Assembly: GCA_017530365.1 (NCBI GenBank)
Contig: JAFXMK010000021.1
Span: 1-47,341 of the forward strand
Length of the DNA stretch: 47,341 bases
Source: Bacteroidales bacterium
GTDB lineage: Bacteria; Bacteroidota; Bacteroidia; Bacteroidales; F082
Direction: 5' to 3'
Shown here: positions 6,523 through 13,736 of the stretch, in pieces
Layout of the letters: each line of letters begins with the position of its first letter
Numbering within the stretch: the stretch's first letter is position 1
The notes under the pieces: model-generated
What the model was told of the DNA's origin: nothing
The model's database searches: none
The model's input: the letters and a program-made list of their open reading frames with translations, nothing else
Translations under genes and position numbers: made by a program

Positions 6523-7526
6523 CTTATACTAGCTTTATCTAAGATGTACTCCAATGCCTCCTCTATCCGAGCCAGCTTCACTTCCACATCCCATACAGGA
6601 CTGCCCACCCTATCTAGCAGGACGAATCTCGTCTGCCCGTTTTTGTTCTTCTTGTCTTGAGATAAATACTTTAAAATAGGCTTTACATCCGTTTCAGCAG
6701 GCAAACCATCCACACCAGAAAGCAACACGGTGAGCTGTTTCATGTATGACTGCAACACCTCTACATCCAGTCCTCTTTCCTTTACAGACAGCCACAACGC
6801 CGCACCCATACCCAATGCGACCGCCTCACCGTGCAACAATGGCTGTTTTGTCGTAAGGCTATAGCTCTCGATAGCATGGCCAAAGGTATGCCCAAAATTC
6901 AGCACCTTGCGTGATCCCTCGTCAAAAGGATCGTTTTTCACGACCATACGTTTGATTTCTCCCGCTCTCAAGATATAGTCCTGATAGTTGTCTTTGTTGA
7001 CCTTCAACAAATTGGGATCATGGGTAAAGCCATATTTCATCATCTCGGACAATCCTGACAGCAATTCTCTTTCGGGCAAGGTGCTGAGATAGATAGGGCT
7101 GATGACCACATCTAAAGGCTCTGCAAAGGTGCCCAACTGGTTTTTGAACCCATCGAAGTCGATACCCGTCTTACCTCCTATCGCTGCATCGACCATACCG
7201 AGCAAGGTCGTCGGGACGTTGATGAAAGGGATGCCTCGCTTATAGGTAGATGCCGCAAAGCCACCCAGGTCGGTGATCACGCCACCACCAAGATTGATCA
7301 GCAAGGCACTGCGATCGGCCTGGTGTTGGGTCAATGTTCTCCAGATCTTTTGAGTGTTCTTCAGGTTTTTCTGCTGCTCGCCTGGCGCAATCACGATATC
7401 AACCGACGACTTGCATCCCAGCCAATGCAACGTTTCGGACAGCCATAACGGCGCCACATTCTCGTCCGTCAAGACGAAAACCTGGGACGCTTCAGCTACC
7501 TTTTGATGGAGTTCTTCAAGCCTCAT
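6519..7526 (-). CDS. aroB: 3-dehydroquinate synthase
   Basis: Second step of the shikimate pathway: NAD-dependent cyclisation of DAHP to 3-dehydroquinate. Visible motifs are VFVLTDENVAPLW, the phosphate-binding and NAD region INLGGGVITDLGGFAASTYKRGIPFINVPTTLLGMVDA (in pieces: NLGGGVITDLGGF, PTTLLGMVDAAIGGKTG), LSEMMKYGF, and the zinc ligands in LNFGHTFGHAIES and LLHGEAVALGM. I choose the ATG at 7526 (MRLEELHQK, 335 residues), overlapping the tsaE stop by 11 bases. In-frame starts at 7553 and 7565 are possible. Encoded between tsaE and aroA in one tight run. Confidence 0.94.
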   Translation of the reverse strand: MRLEELHQKVAEASQVFVLTDENVAPLWLSETLHWLGCKSSVDIVIAPGEQQKNLKNTQKIWRTLTQHQADRSALLINLGGGVITDLGGFAASTYKRGIPFINVPTTLLGMVDAAIGGKTGIDFDGFKNQLGTFAEPLDVVISPIYLSTLPERELLSGLSEMMKYGFTHDPNLLKVNKDNYQDYILRAGEIKRMVVKNDPFDEGSRKVLNFGHTFGHAIESYSLTTKQPLLHGEAVALGMGAALWLSVKERGLDVEVLQSYMKQLTVLLSGVDGLPAETDVKPILKYLSQDKKNKNGQTRFVLLDRVGSPVWDVEVKLARIEEALEYILDKASIR

Positions 7527-7956
7527 TTCCAATAATCGTAACAGTTCTCTCATCGTCCGTGGCACCCAAGGCGATCTCTACGCGGACATAACGGTCGGGA
7601 AGCAGCGGCTCTATCAACTCAGGCCATTCAATCAGGCAGAGATGGCCACTATAGAAATAGTTCTCGTAACCGATATCATAGGCTTCTTCCAGTTTTTTGA
7701 TCCTATAGAAATCGAAATGATAAACCGGTTCCCCTTCGTCGGTAATGTATTCATTGACGATGGCGAAGGTAGGGCTGTTCACTTCGTCGGTGACACCCAT
7801 GCGATGGCACAGGTCCTTGATCAAGGTGGTCTTTCCGGCACCCATCGAGCCATAGAAGGCGATCACATCCGCCTCATCGCGCAGCGACATGAGATAATCG
7901 GAAACCTCCCTGAGGCCATCGACGTTCTTTACATGAAACACTTTATCTTTCATCAT
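7516..7956 (-). CDS. tsaE: tRNA threonylcarbamoyladenosine biosynthesis ATPase TsaE
   Basis: P-loop ATPase that works with TsaB and TsaD to put the t6A modification on A37 of ANN-decoding tRNAs in the cytoplasm. The 146 residues carry the P-loop GSMGAGKTTLIKDLC, the family motif VNSPTFAIVNEY, HFDFYRI and CLIEWPE. Length fits the family (about 140-160). It follows porX with a one-base gap and overlaps aroB, so the run porX-tsaE-aroB-aroA is probably cotranscribed. Start could be either of two adjacent ATG codons. Confidence 0.95.
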   Translation of the reverse strand: MMKDKVFHVKNVDGLREVSDYLMSLRDEADVIAFYGSMGAGKTTLIKDLCHRMGVTDEVNSPTFAIVNEYITDEGEPVYHFDFYRIKKLEEAYDIGYENYFYSGHLCLIEWPELIEPLLPDRYVRVEIALGATDDERTVTIIGNEA

Positions 7957-7957
7957 A

Positions 7958-9514
7958 TCATCGTTTGGAGGCGAGCGTGATCACCGGAATCAGCATTTCG
8001 CTCATGGAGATGCCGCCGTGTTGGAAGGTGTTGCGGTAATAGCTCACGTAATAGTTGTAGTTGTTGGGGTAAGCAAAGAAGTCACCCGATCCTGCAAACA
8101 CGTAAGAGGTACTAAGATTGATACGGGGAAGGAAAATCTTTTCAGGATCCTTCACCTCAAAGACCTCCTTTGGATTGTACTTGAGGTTCTTCCCGTACTT
8201 GTAACGCAGGTTAGTATTCACCTCGCGGTCGCCCAAGATCTTCACTGGATTCTTGACGTATGTGGAGCCGTGGTCGGTGGTGACAATCATGTCGCAGTGC
8301 TTATCGGCAATGAAACGCATCATGTCGAGCAGGCTTGAGTGCTCAAACCAGGAGTACATCAAAGAGCGGTAGGCCTCCTCGTCGTCGGCCAGTTCCCTGA
8401 TGATCTCCATCTCGGTGCGTGCATGCGAGAGCATGTCAACAAAATTATAAACGATGACGTTGATCTTGTTCTGCATCAGGTTCGACATCTGCTCATAAAG
8501 CTTTTTCCCTGCTTGCAGGTTGAGCACCTTATTATATGAATATTTGATATTCTTGCCAAAGCGTTTCAGCTGTTCACCGAAAAGCTCACTTTCGAACTGA
8601 TTCTTGGTACGTTCATCTTCCTCATCGACCCACCATTTCGGATAGCGGCGGCGGATCTCAAGCGGCATCAGCCCAGCGAACAGCGAATTGCGGGCGTATT
8701 GTGTAGAGGTAGGCAGGATGCTGTAATACACGTCATCGGAAACCACCCTGAAGTAGTTCTCCAGAATCGGCTGAATGGCTTTCCACTGGTCATAACGAAG
8801 GTTGTCTATCACGATGAAAAACAGCGGCTTATTGTCGTCAGTAAGCTTAGGCAACACCTTGTCGCGCACCAAGGTGTGCGACATCACCGGTTTATCTTTG
8901 CGGCCTTGGATCCAGTCGATATAGTTGCGTTCCACAAAACGGGTGAAGTTGGCATCGGCCTCCTGCTTTTGGTCAGCCAAGATCTGCTTGATGCCGTCAT
9001 CGGAAGACTTCTCCAGTTCCAGTTCCCAACGCACCAGCTTCTTGTAGAGTTCAATCCACTCGTCGTAATTCTGGTTGTTGTTCAGATCCATGGCAATCTG
9101 CCGGAATTCCTGCTGATAGCTCATGGTTGACTTTTCGTCACGGAGCTTGCGGTTCTCCAAGTTGCGCTTCAGTGAAAGCAGGATCTGGTTCGGGTTGACC
9201 GGCTTGATCAGGTAGTCGGCGATGTCGGAACCGATGGCGTCTTCCATGATACGCTCCTCTTCGCTCTTGGTGATCATCACGACAGGGAGGTTGGGATATT
9301 CACGCTTGATCACCTCTAAGGCCTCAATACCACTGACACCTGGCATTTGCTCATCGAGGAACACAATGTCGAAGTGGCGTTCTTTGACCAGATCGATGGC
9401 ATCAGAGCCACTGTTGGCGGTCACTACCTCGTAACCTTTCTGTTCCAAAAACATGATGTGGGGTTTCAACAAGTCAATTTCATCATCTGCCCACAGTATG
9501 GTTGTTTTGTCCAT
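7958..9514 (-). CDS. porX: PorX, response regulator with PglZ domain controlling type IX secretion
   Basis: Response regulator known from Porphyromonas to be phosphorylated by the PorY kinase and to be required for type IX secretion. The 518 residues match the family length. Residues 1-120 are a receiver: acidic pair D10-D11, phospho-acceptor D54 (DIVFLDEQMPG), and K104 in YLIKPVNP. After a helical linker, residues about 205-518 form a PglZ alkaline-phosphatase-like domain: VIDNLRYDQW (D237), PTSTQYARNS with T271 at the position of the catalytic threonine, NFVDMLSHAR, TTDHGSTYV and FQHGGISMSEMLIPV. All metal-binding motifs appear intact. PorY and the secretion genes are not in the window. Confidence 0.95.
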   Translation of the reverse strand: MDKTTILWADDEIDLLKPHIMFLEQKGYEVVTANSGSDAIDLVKERHFDIVFLDEQMPGVSGIEALEVIKREYPNLPVVMITKSEEERIMEDAIGSDIADYLIKPVNPNQILLSLKRNLENRKLRDEKSTMSYQQEFRQIAMDLNNNQNYDEWIELYKKLVRWELELEKSSDDGIKQILADQKQEADANFTRFVERNYIDWIQGRKDKPVMSHTLVRDKVLPKLTDDNKPLFFIVIDNLRYDQWKAIQPILENYFRVVSDDVYYSILPTSTQYARNSLFAGLMPLEIRRRYPKWWVDEEDERTKNQFESELFGEQLKRFGKNIKYSYNKVLNLQAGKKLYEQMSNLMQNKINVIVYNFVDMLSHARTEMEIIRELADDEEAYRSLMYSWFEHSSLLDMMRFIADKHCDMIVTTDHGSTYVKNPVKILGDREVNTNLRYKYGKNLKYNPKEVFEVKDPEKIFLPRINLSTSYVFAGSGDFFAYPNNYNYYVSYYRNTFQHGGISMSEMLIPVITLASKR

Positions 9515-9517
9515 ATT

Positions 9518-9552
9518 TCAAGATTTAAAGATTCAAAGATTTAAAGATTCAT
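9518..9552 (+). repeat. Short tandem array, unit AAAGATTY
   Basis: About four copies of an 8-base unit (AAGATTT, AAAGATTC, AAAGATTT, AAAGATTC) fill the spacer between the divergent porX and HD-domain genes, directly upstream of porX. Confidence 0.7.
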
Positions 9553-9582
9553 TGAATTCTAAACGCAATATTACTAATTTTG
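9552..9582 (+). promoter_or_regulatory. Bacteroidetes-type promoter for the HD-domain gene
   Basis: TTG (9552-9554), a 20-base spacer and TAATTTTG (9575-9582) match the TTG / TAnnTTTG consensus. It lies about 50 bases upstream of the GTG start at 9634. Confidence 0.55.
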
Positions 9583-9595
9583 TTGCGAAATAACC

Positions 9596-9627
9596 TTTCA
9601 TTTTTCAATTTTCAACTTTCAATTTTT
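9596..9627 (+). repeat. TTTTCAA-type imperfect array in the HD-gene leader
   Basis: Three imperfect copies of about 8 bases (TTTTTCAA, TTTTCAAC, TTTCAATT) in the untranslated region ahead of the HD-domain gene. Pyrimidine-rich and without coding character. Confidence 0.5.
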
Positions 9628-9633
9628 AAAAAG

Positions 9634-10875
9634 GTGGAAACGAACAAGAAGAAAATCGTCAACGATCCGATCTACGGATTTGTCAGCATCCCCGACGAAT
9701 TACATTTTGACATCATCGAGCACCCTTGTTTTCAAAGGCTTCGGCGCATCAAGCAGGTCAGTCTGACCAACTTGGTCTTCCCCAGTGCGCTCCACACCCG
9801 TTTTGCCCACAGTTTGGGCGCCATGCATTTGATGCGCCGCGCCATACACTTGCTGCGAGGCAAAGGCTACGACATCACGGCCGAGGAGCTGGAAGCCGCC
9901 TCTTTGGCTATCCTGCTGCACGACAGCGGGCACGGTCCTTTTTCCCACACTTTGGAGAGTAGTATCGTCAAGGGCATCTCCCATGAGGACCTCTCCTTGA
10001 TGATCATGAAGAAGTTCAACGAGCTCCACGACGGCCGTCTCGACATGGCCATCCGCATCTTTACCGGAGACTACGAAAAAGGCTTCCTCAGCAAGTTAAT
10101 CTCCAGCCAGCTAGATGTCGATCGCATCGACTATCTGAAGCGCGACAGCTTCTTTACCGGTGTCGCCGAGGGCAACGTGAACGCCGAGCGTCTGCTCGAC
10201 ATGATGGAGGTGGTTGATAACGAGCTGGCCATTGAGGCGAAAGGCATTTATTCGGTGGAGAGTTTCCTGGTATCGCGACGCATCATGTATTGGCAAGTCT
10301 ATATGCACAAGACCGTGCTGAGTGCCGAGTACATGCTGAGGGAGATCCTGAAACGTGCCCGTCTTATCAGTCAAGTCCGGCCGCTGCCAGCCACCCCTGC
10401 CCTGTCGTTTTTCCTCAAGCACGAAGGCAGCTTTGACGGCACCGGAGACCAGAACGAATTGCTGGAACAGTTCAGCAAGCTCGACGACTACGACGTGATG
10501 ACGGCCGTGAAGATGTGGTGCGACGATCCAGACTTCGTGCTAAGCACCCTATGTCAACGCTTGGTCAACCGCCATCTTTTCAAGATCGAGATCGCCAAAG
10601 AGCCGTTTGATCCCAACTATGTTGACGACATCCTCCACCGAATCGCAGCAATGTACGGCATCAGTCTTTACGATGCCAGTTTCATGCTGCTGCAGGGCAT
10701 ATCTTCCAACCACGCCTATCATCCCAAGAAGCCGGCCATCAACATCTTGTACAAGGACGGCAGCATCAAGGACATTAGCGAGGCATCCGACCAGCTGAAC
10801 ATCTCGGTACTCTCGCAGCCTGTCGTAAAGCATTTCATCTGCTACCCCAAGGAACTTGAAATGAGCGGAAAATAA
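9634..10875 (+). CDS. HD-domain phosphohydrolase (dGTPase/YdhJ-like)
   Basis: Metal-dependent phosphohydrolase, probably acting on nucleotides; the substrate is not known. From a GTG start the 413-residue protein has DPIYGFVSIPDELHFDIIEH, then the HD-family metal ligands: HTRFAHSLGAMHL (54-66), LLHDSGHGPFSHTLE (95-109) and LDVDRIDYLKRDSFFTGV. The domain order matches dNTP triphosphohydrolase-like proteins such as the one near SAMHD1-type enzymes. I prefer GTG at 9634 (VETNKKKIVNDPIYGF) over an earlier TTG at 9580, because the intervening bases are a low-complexity array and lie close to the predicted promoter. Single-gene unit, divergent from porX. Confidence 0.88.
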   Translation: METNKKKIVNDPIYGFVSIPDELHFDIIEHPCFQRLRRIKQVSLTNLVFPSALHTRFAHSLGAMHLMRRAIHLLRGKGYDITAEELEAASLAILLHDSGHGPFSHTLESSIVKGISHEDLSLMIMKKFNELHDGRLDMAIRIFTGDYEKGFLSKLISSQLDVDRIDYLKRDSFFTGVAEGNVNAERLLDMMEVVDNELAIEAKGIYSVESFLVSRRIMYWQVYMHKTVLSAEYMLREILKRARLISQVRPLPATPALSFFLKHEGSFDGTGDQNELLEQFSKLDDYDVMTAVKMWCDDPDFVLSTLCQRLVNRHLFKIEIAKEPFDPNYVDDILHRIAAMYGISLYDASFMLLQGISSNHAYHPKKPAINILYKDGSIKDISEASDQLNISVLSQPVVKHFICYPKELEMSGK

Positions 10876-10945
10876 TTTTTTTCATTTCGAGTGTAACTTT
10901 TTAAATAATGCGCTACTTAAGGGTGCCGTCTATCATGAAAAAATG

Positions 10946-10975
10946 ACTGGATGGTGCATCACTGCAGCATCCAGT
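10946..10975 (-). terminator. Hairpin with downstream T-run, probable terminator of the HTH gene
   Basis: Perfect 8-bp stem ACTGGATG / CATCCAGT with a 14-base loop. On the minus strand it is followed within two bases by six T residues (10938-10943 region), as in an intrinsic terminator for the minus-strand gene ending at 11067. Confidence 0.45.
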
Positions 10976-10997
10976 CGGTCGAGATACAAATGAACCA

Positions 10998-11013
10998 TTA
11001 GTTATGCAACTAA
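10998..11013. other. Small hairpin in the intergenic region
   Basis: Perfect 6-bp stem TTAGTT / AACTAA closing an ATGC loop. It lies in the 190-base gene-free stretch 10876-11066, which otherwise holds the hairpin at 10946 and no convincing reading frame. Confidence 0.4.
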
Positions 11014-11066
11014 CGCTGTTGAAAAACCCAATTGCAAAATAATGAAATAAAAAGCAAAGTGGTGAA

Positions 11067-11333
11067 CTAAAATTGTTGATTGTTTGGAATCGTTTTTGTT
11101 GACTTTTTGGAATCATTCATCATGAGTTTCTTGGAGATGTCTTCAAAAAAGTCATGATCCAGCACCTGGCTGATCCGCACAAGTAGCTTAATATCAATAT
11201 TGTCGCGTTCAAAGATTTTATAGATTCCACTGCGTTCGTGACAGATTGTTCGGGACAACCATACGACCGACCTTCCTTGGCTTCGGAGTTCATGTTTGAT
11301 CATGTTTCCGATATGAATAGCTTTTCTTTCCAT
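11067..11333 (-). CDS. Small XRE-like helix-turn-helix protein
   Basis: 88-residue protein beginning MERKAIHIGNMIKHELRSQG. The stretch SVVWLSRTICHERSGIYKIFERDNIDIKLLVRISQVL (about residues 22-58, quoted only in part elsewhere) has the spacing of a five-helix XRE/lambda-repressor domain: a helix with VVWLSR, a turn, and a recognition helix with SGIYKIF. The tail after residue 65 is polar and lysine-rich (SKKLMMNDSKKSTK). Such short proteins are common in Bacteroidales; their targets are unknown. It has its own consensus promoter and a likely terminator, so it is a single-gene unit. Confidence 0.72.
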   Translation of the reverse strand: MERKAIHIGNMIKHELRSQGRSVVWLSRTICHERSGIYKIFERDNIDIKLLVRISQVLDHDFFEDISKKLMMNDSKKSTKTIPNNQQF

Positions 11334-11358
11334 CTTTGCATCATTTCAATTGATGACA

Positions 11359-11388
11359 CAAAAATAGCAAAATTTTCAATATTACAAA
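11359..11388 (-). promoter_or_regulatory. Consensus Bacteroidetes promoter for the HTH gene
   Basis: On the minus strand TTTG (11388-11385), an 18-base spacer and TATTTTTG (11366-11359). Both elements match consensus. The -7 ends 26 bases before the ATG at 11333. Confidence 0.65.
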
Positions 11389-11420
11389 TTAATTATTAAA
11401 AATAATTCTAAATATTATAT

Positions 11421-12191
11421 TCAAGCATTAATAACAAAACTCAAGCCATCATACGCAAGCATCATATTATCAGGCAGTTCGGCATTCACATCCACAGCTT
11501 TGCCCATGCTGTGACTACAATGGGTAAACCATGCTTTTTTGACACCAAGCTGTGTGGCGATCTGAACCGCTTGATCCAGATTGATATGGGAATAGTGCTT
11601 ATGACGAGCCAAAGCCTCAATAACAAGATATTCAACACCTTCAAGACGCTTAAGCGCCTTCTTCGAGATCTCGTGAAAATCGGTGACGTAGGCAAACTTT
11701 CCGAAACGGAAAGCGTAGCATGTGAGCGTGTAATGCTTGAGCTTGATGGGTTCCACATACAGATCCCCGAAAACAAACGGTGTCTCGTCGATGAGATGCA
11801 CCTCGAAAGTAGGCGACCCGGGATACAAATGTTCCTTGAAAGCATACGAAAATTCCCGTTTGACCTCGGGAAGTGCCGTCTTGTCAATAAACAACGGCAT
11901 GGGTTTGTTGTCCTGCTTGAAAATGAACGGCCTGACATCGTCCAAGCCGCCGATATGGTCCTTGTGCTCATGAGTGATAAACACCGCATCAAGATGGTCA
12001 ATACCCTCACGCAACATCTGCTGTCGAAAATCAGGACCCGCATCAATGGCCACGGTGACCTGCTCCGTACGGATCAACAACGAGGTGCGCGTCCGCTTGT
12101 CACGAGGGTCTTTTGACTGACACACAGGGCATTGACAGCCAATGACTGGCACCCCTTGCGATGTACCGCTTCCTAATACCGTGATCTGCAT
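11421..12191 (-). CDS. MBL-fold metallo-hydrolase, PhnP-like
   Basis: Metallo-beta-lactamase-fold phosphodiesterase related to PhnP (cyclic phosphate hydrolysis) and RNase Z-like proteins. From the ATG at 12191 (MQITVLGSGTSQGVP) the protein has 256 residues. Motifs: a zinc-binding cysteine cluster CQCPVCQSKDPRDKRTRTS, the MBL signature THEHKDHIGGLDD, VTDFHEIS and FTHCSHSMG. PhnP proteins carry such an extra cysteine cluster. No phosphonate genes are nearby, so the natural substrate is unknown. An in-frame start farther upstream is less likely because a -7 element is close. Confidence 0.85.
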   Translation of the reverse strand: MQITVLGSGTSQGVPVIGCQCPVCQSKDPRDKRTRTSLLIRTEQVTVAIDAGPDFRQQMLREGIDHLDAVFITHEHKDHIGGLDDVRPFIFKQDNKPMPLFIDKTALPEVKREFSYAFKEHLYPGSPTFEVHLIDETPFVFGDLYVEPIKLKHYTLTCYAFRFGKFAYVTDFHEISKKALKRLEGVEYLVIEALARHKHYSHINLDQAVQIATQLGVKKAWFTHCSHSMGKAVDVNAELPDNMMLAYDGLSFVINA

Positions 12192-12206
12192 AGCTAAATT
12201 TTTGCG

Positions 12207-12214
12207 CAAAAATA
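12207..12214 (-). promoter_or_regulatory. -7 element for the MBL-fold gene
   Basis: TATTTTTG on the minus strand, 15 bases before the ATG at 12191. It is paired with a divergent plus-strand TATTTTTG at 12237-12244. Confidence 0.45.
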
Positions 12215-12236
12215 ATATTAAATGACGGGAAATCGT

Positions 12237-12244
12237 TATTTTTG
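12237..12244 (+). promoter_or_regulatory. -7 element for the DUF6913-like gene
   Basis: TATTTTTG on the plus strand, 38 bases before the ATG at 12283. No clear -33 TTTG is seen. Confidence 0.45.
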
Positions 12245-12282
12245 CAAAATTAATTATGTGTGTAGCACATCAACATTGAATC

Positions 12283-12816
12283 ATGTTCGAGAAACTAAGA
12301 TATAAACTACTTAACCGCACCGTCATGCAGTTCATCGCGGAAAAGAACGGATGCAGGATGCCCGATTTCGGGAAACTCTCCTCCGTCATCATCATCCTCG
12401 AGGATCTTGACAAACAAACTGTGCGCACCATCGAAGACTGCGTCAGAAACGCCTTCGGTATTTCTAGGATCAGACTCATCATCATCAGCGAGAAAGCTGC
12501 AGACGACATCCTTCTCAGCGACCAGTACTGCGAGGTAACCACTAAGGATTTCGGTTACATGAAGGTACTTAAAGCCGAGAAGCAAGAAGAGATCCGCAAA
12601 TTACCGATGACTCACATGCTCATCAACATGGCCAAGAATCATATCGCCATCAGCGATTATCTCGCCACCTTGCCCCACGCCAGCTTCCGCGTCAGCTTCA
12701 CCCAAAGCGACTACAGCGGCATCTACGACATGATCATCGACAACGGGAAAAACTCATCTCCCACCTCCGACATCAAAGTGCTTCATGATTACCTCTTAGC
12801 ACTATCCGGCAACTGA
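12283..12816 (+). CDS. Conserved Bacteroidetes protein, probably DUF6913
   Basis: 177 residues, beginning MFEKLRYKLLNRTVMQFIAE, with no signal peptide or membrane segment. Its layout (a basic N-terminal helix, alternating strands and helices such as SVIIILEDLDKQTVRTIEDC and RLIIISEKAADD, a C-terminal HDYLLALSGN) recalls the DUF6913 family that lies next to dapA in other Bacteroidetes; I give that name from memory. No catalytic motif is visible. It precedes dapA by 29 bases and is likely cotranscribed with it. Confidence 0.7.
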   Translation: MFEKLRYKLLNRTVMQFIAEKNGCRMPDFGKLSSVIIILEDLDKQTVRTIEDCVRNAFGISRIRLIIISEKAADDILLSDQYCEVTTKDFGYMKVLKAEKQEEIRKLPMTHMLINMAKNHIAISDYLATLPHASFRVSFTQSDYSGIYDMIIDNGKNSSPTSDIKVLHDYLLALSGN

Positions 12817-12843
12817 ACAACTGATTAACTGAACAACTGAAAA
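12811..12843 (+). repeat. Short tandem array, unit ACTGAACA
   Basis: Four copies of an 8-base unit (ACTGAACA, ACTGATTA, ACTGAACA, ACTGAAAA). The first unit contains the stop codon of the DUF6913-like gene, and the array fills the spacer to dapA. Same unit as at 2741-2778, again in coding-strand orientation. Confidence 0.75.
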
Positions 12844-12845
12844 CT

Positions 12846-13724
12846 ATGAATAAATTCAAAGGTACCGGCATTGCGCTGATCACGCCATTCAACGAGGACA
12901 AAACCATTGACTTCGTTGCGCTGGAACGCATCGTTAACCATGTCATCGAAGGGGGTGCCGACTTCCTTGTCGCCCTGGGCACCACCTCTGAGGCTCCGAC
13001 CCTCTCCGCCGAAGAAAAAACACAAGTCGTTAATACCATCTTAAAAACCAACGCCAAGCGACTTCCCGTTTTGCTCGGCATGGGCGGCAACAACACCCAA
13101 AATGTCATTGAGCAAATCCAGAGGCAAGACTTTACGGGCATTGACGGCATTCTTTCCGTCGTTCCCTACTATAACAAGCCAAACCAGCGTGGTATGAAGG
13201 CTCATTTCACCGCCATCGCCGACGCCAGTCCCGTGCCAGTGATCCTCTACAACGTACCAGGCCGTGTAGGCGTCAACCTGCAAGCTGCCACTTGTGTGGA
13301 ACTGGCCAAACACCCGAACATCATCGCCGTCAAGGAGGCTTCAGGCAACCTGATGCAGATCATGGAAATCTTACGCGACAAGCCTGCCGATTTCGATGTG
13401 ATCTCCGGTGACGACGGCATCACCCAACCCATGATGGCATTGGGAGCACAAGGTGTCATCTCGGTTGCCGCCAACGCTTATATCAAGCCGTTCGCCCAGA
13501 TGATGAAAGCCATGAGGGAAGGCCGACACGAAGAGGCCTTGCGCCTACACTACACCATGCTGCGCATGAACCAACTCATTTTCGCAGACGGCAATCCCGC
13601 CGGCATCAAATGCCTGATGAGCATCATGGGACTCTGCAAAAACGTGCTGCGTCTGCCCCTCGTCCCAGCCTCCGAAACAGTACAAAATGAGATCGAAAAC
13701 GAATACAATAACCATTTAAAATAA
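12846..13724 (+). CDS. dapA: 4-hydroxy-tetrahydrodipicolinate synthase
   Basis: First committed step of the diaminopimelate/lysine pathway: condenses pyruvate with aspartate semialdehyde. The 292-residue TIM barrel shows GTTSEAPTLSAEEK (45-58), VVPYYNKPNQRGM, the proton-relay tyrosine in YNVPGRVGVN (Y135), the Schiff-base lysine in AVKEASGN (K163), and SGDDGITQPMMALGAQGVISVAAN. Length is typical. It is followed after 12 bases by the secreted carboxypeptidase gene. Confidence 0.96.
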   Translation: MNKFKGTGIALITPFNEDKTIDFVALERIVNHVIEGGADFLVALGTTSEAPTLSAEEKTQVVNTILKTNAKRLPVLLGMGGNNTQNVIEQIQRQDFTGIDGILSVVPYYNKPNQRGMKAHFTAIADASPVPVILYNVPGRVGVNLQAATCVELAKHPNIIAVKEASGNLMQIMEILRDKPADFDVISGDDGITQPMMALGAQGVISVAANAYIKPFAQMMKAMREGRHEEALRLHYTMLRMNQLIFADGNPAGIKCLMSIMGLCKNVLRLPLVPASETVQNEIENEYNNHLK

Positions 13725-13736
13725 TAATTTGTCAGG

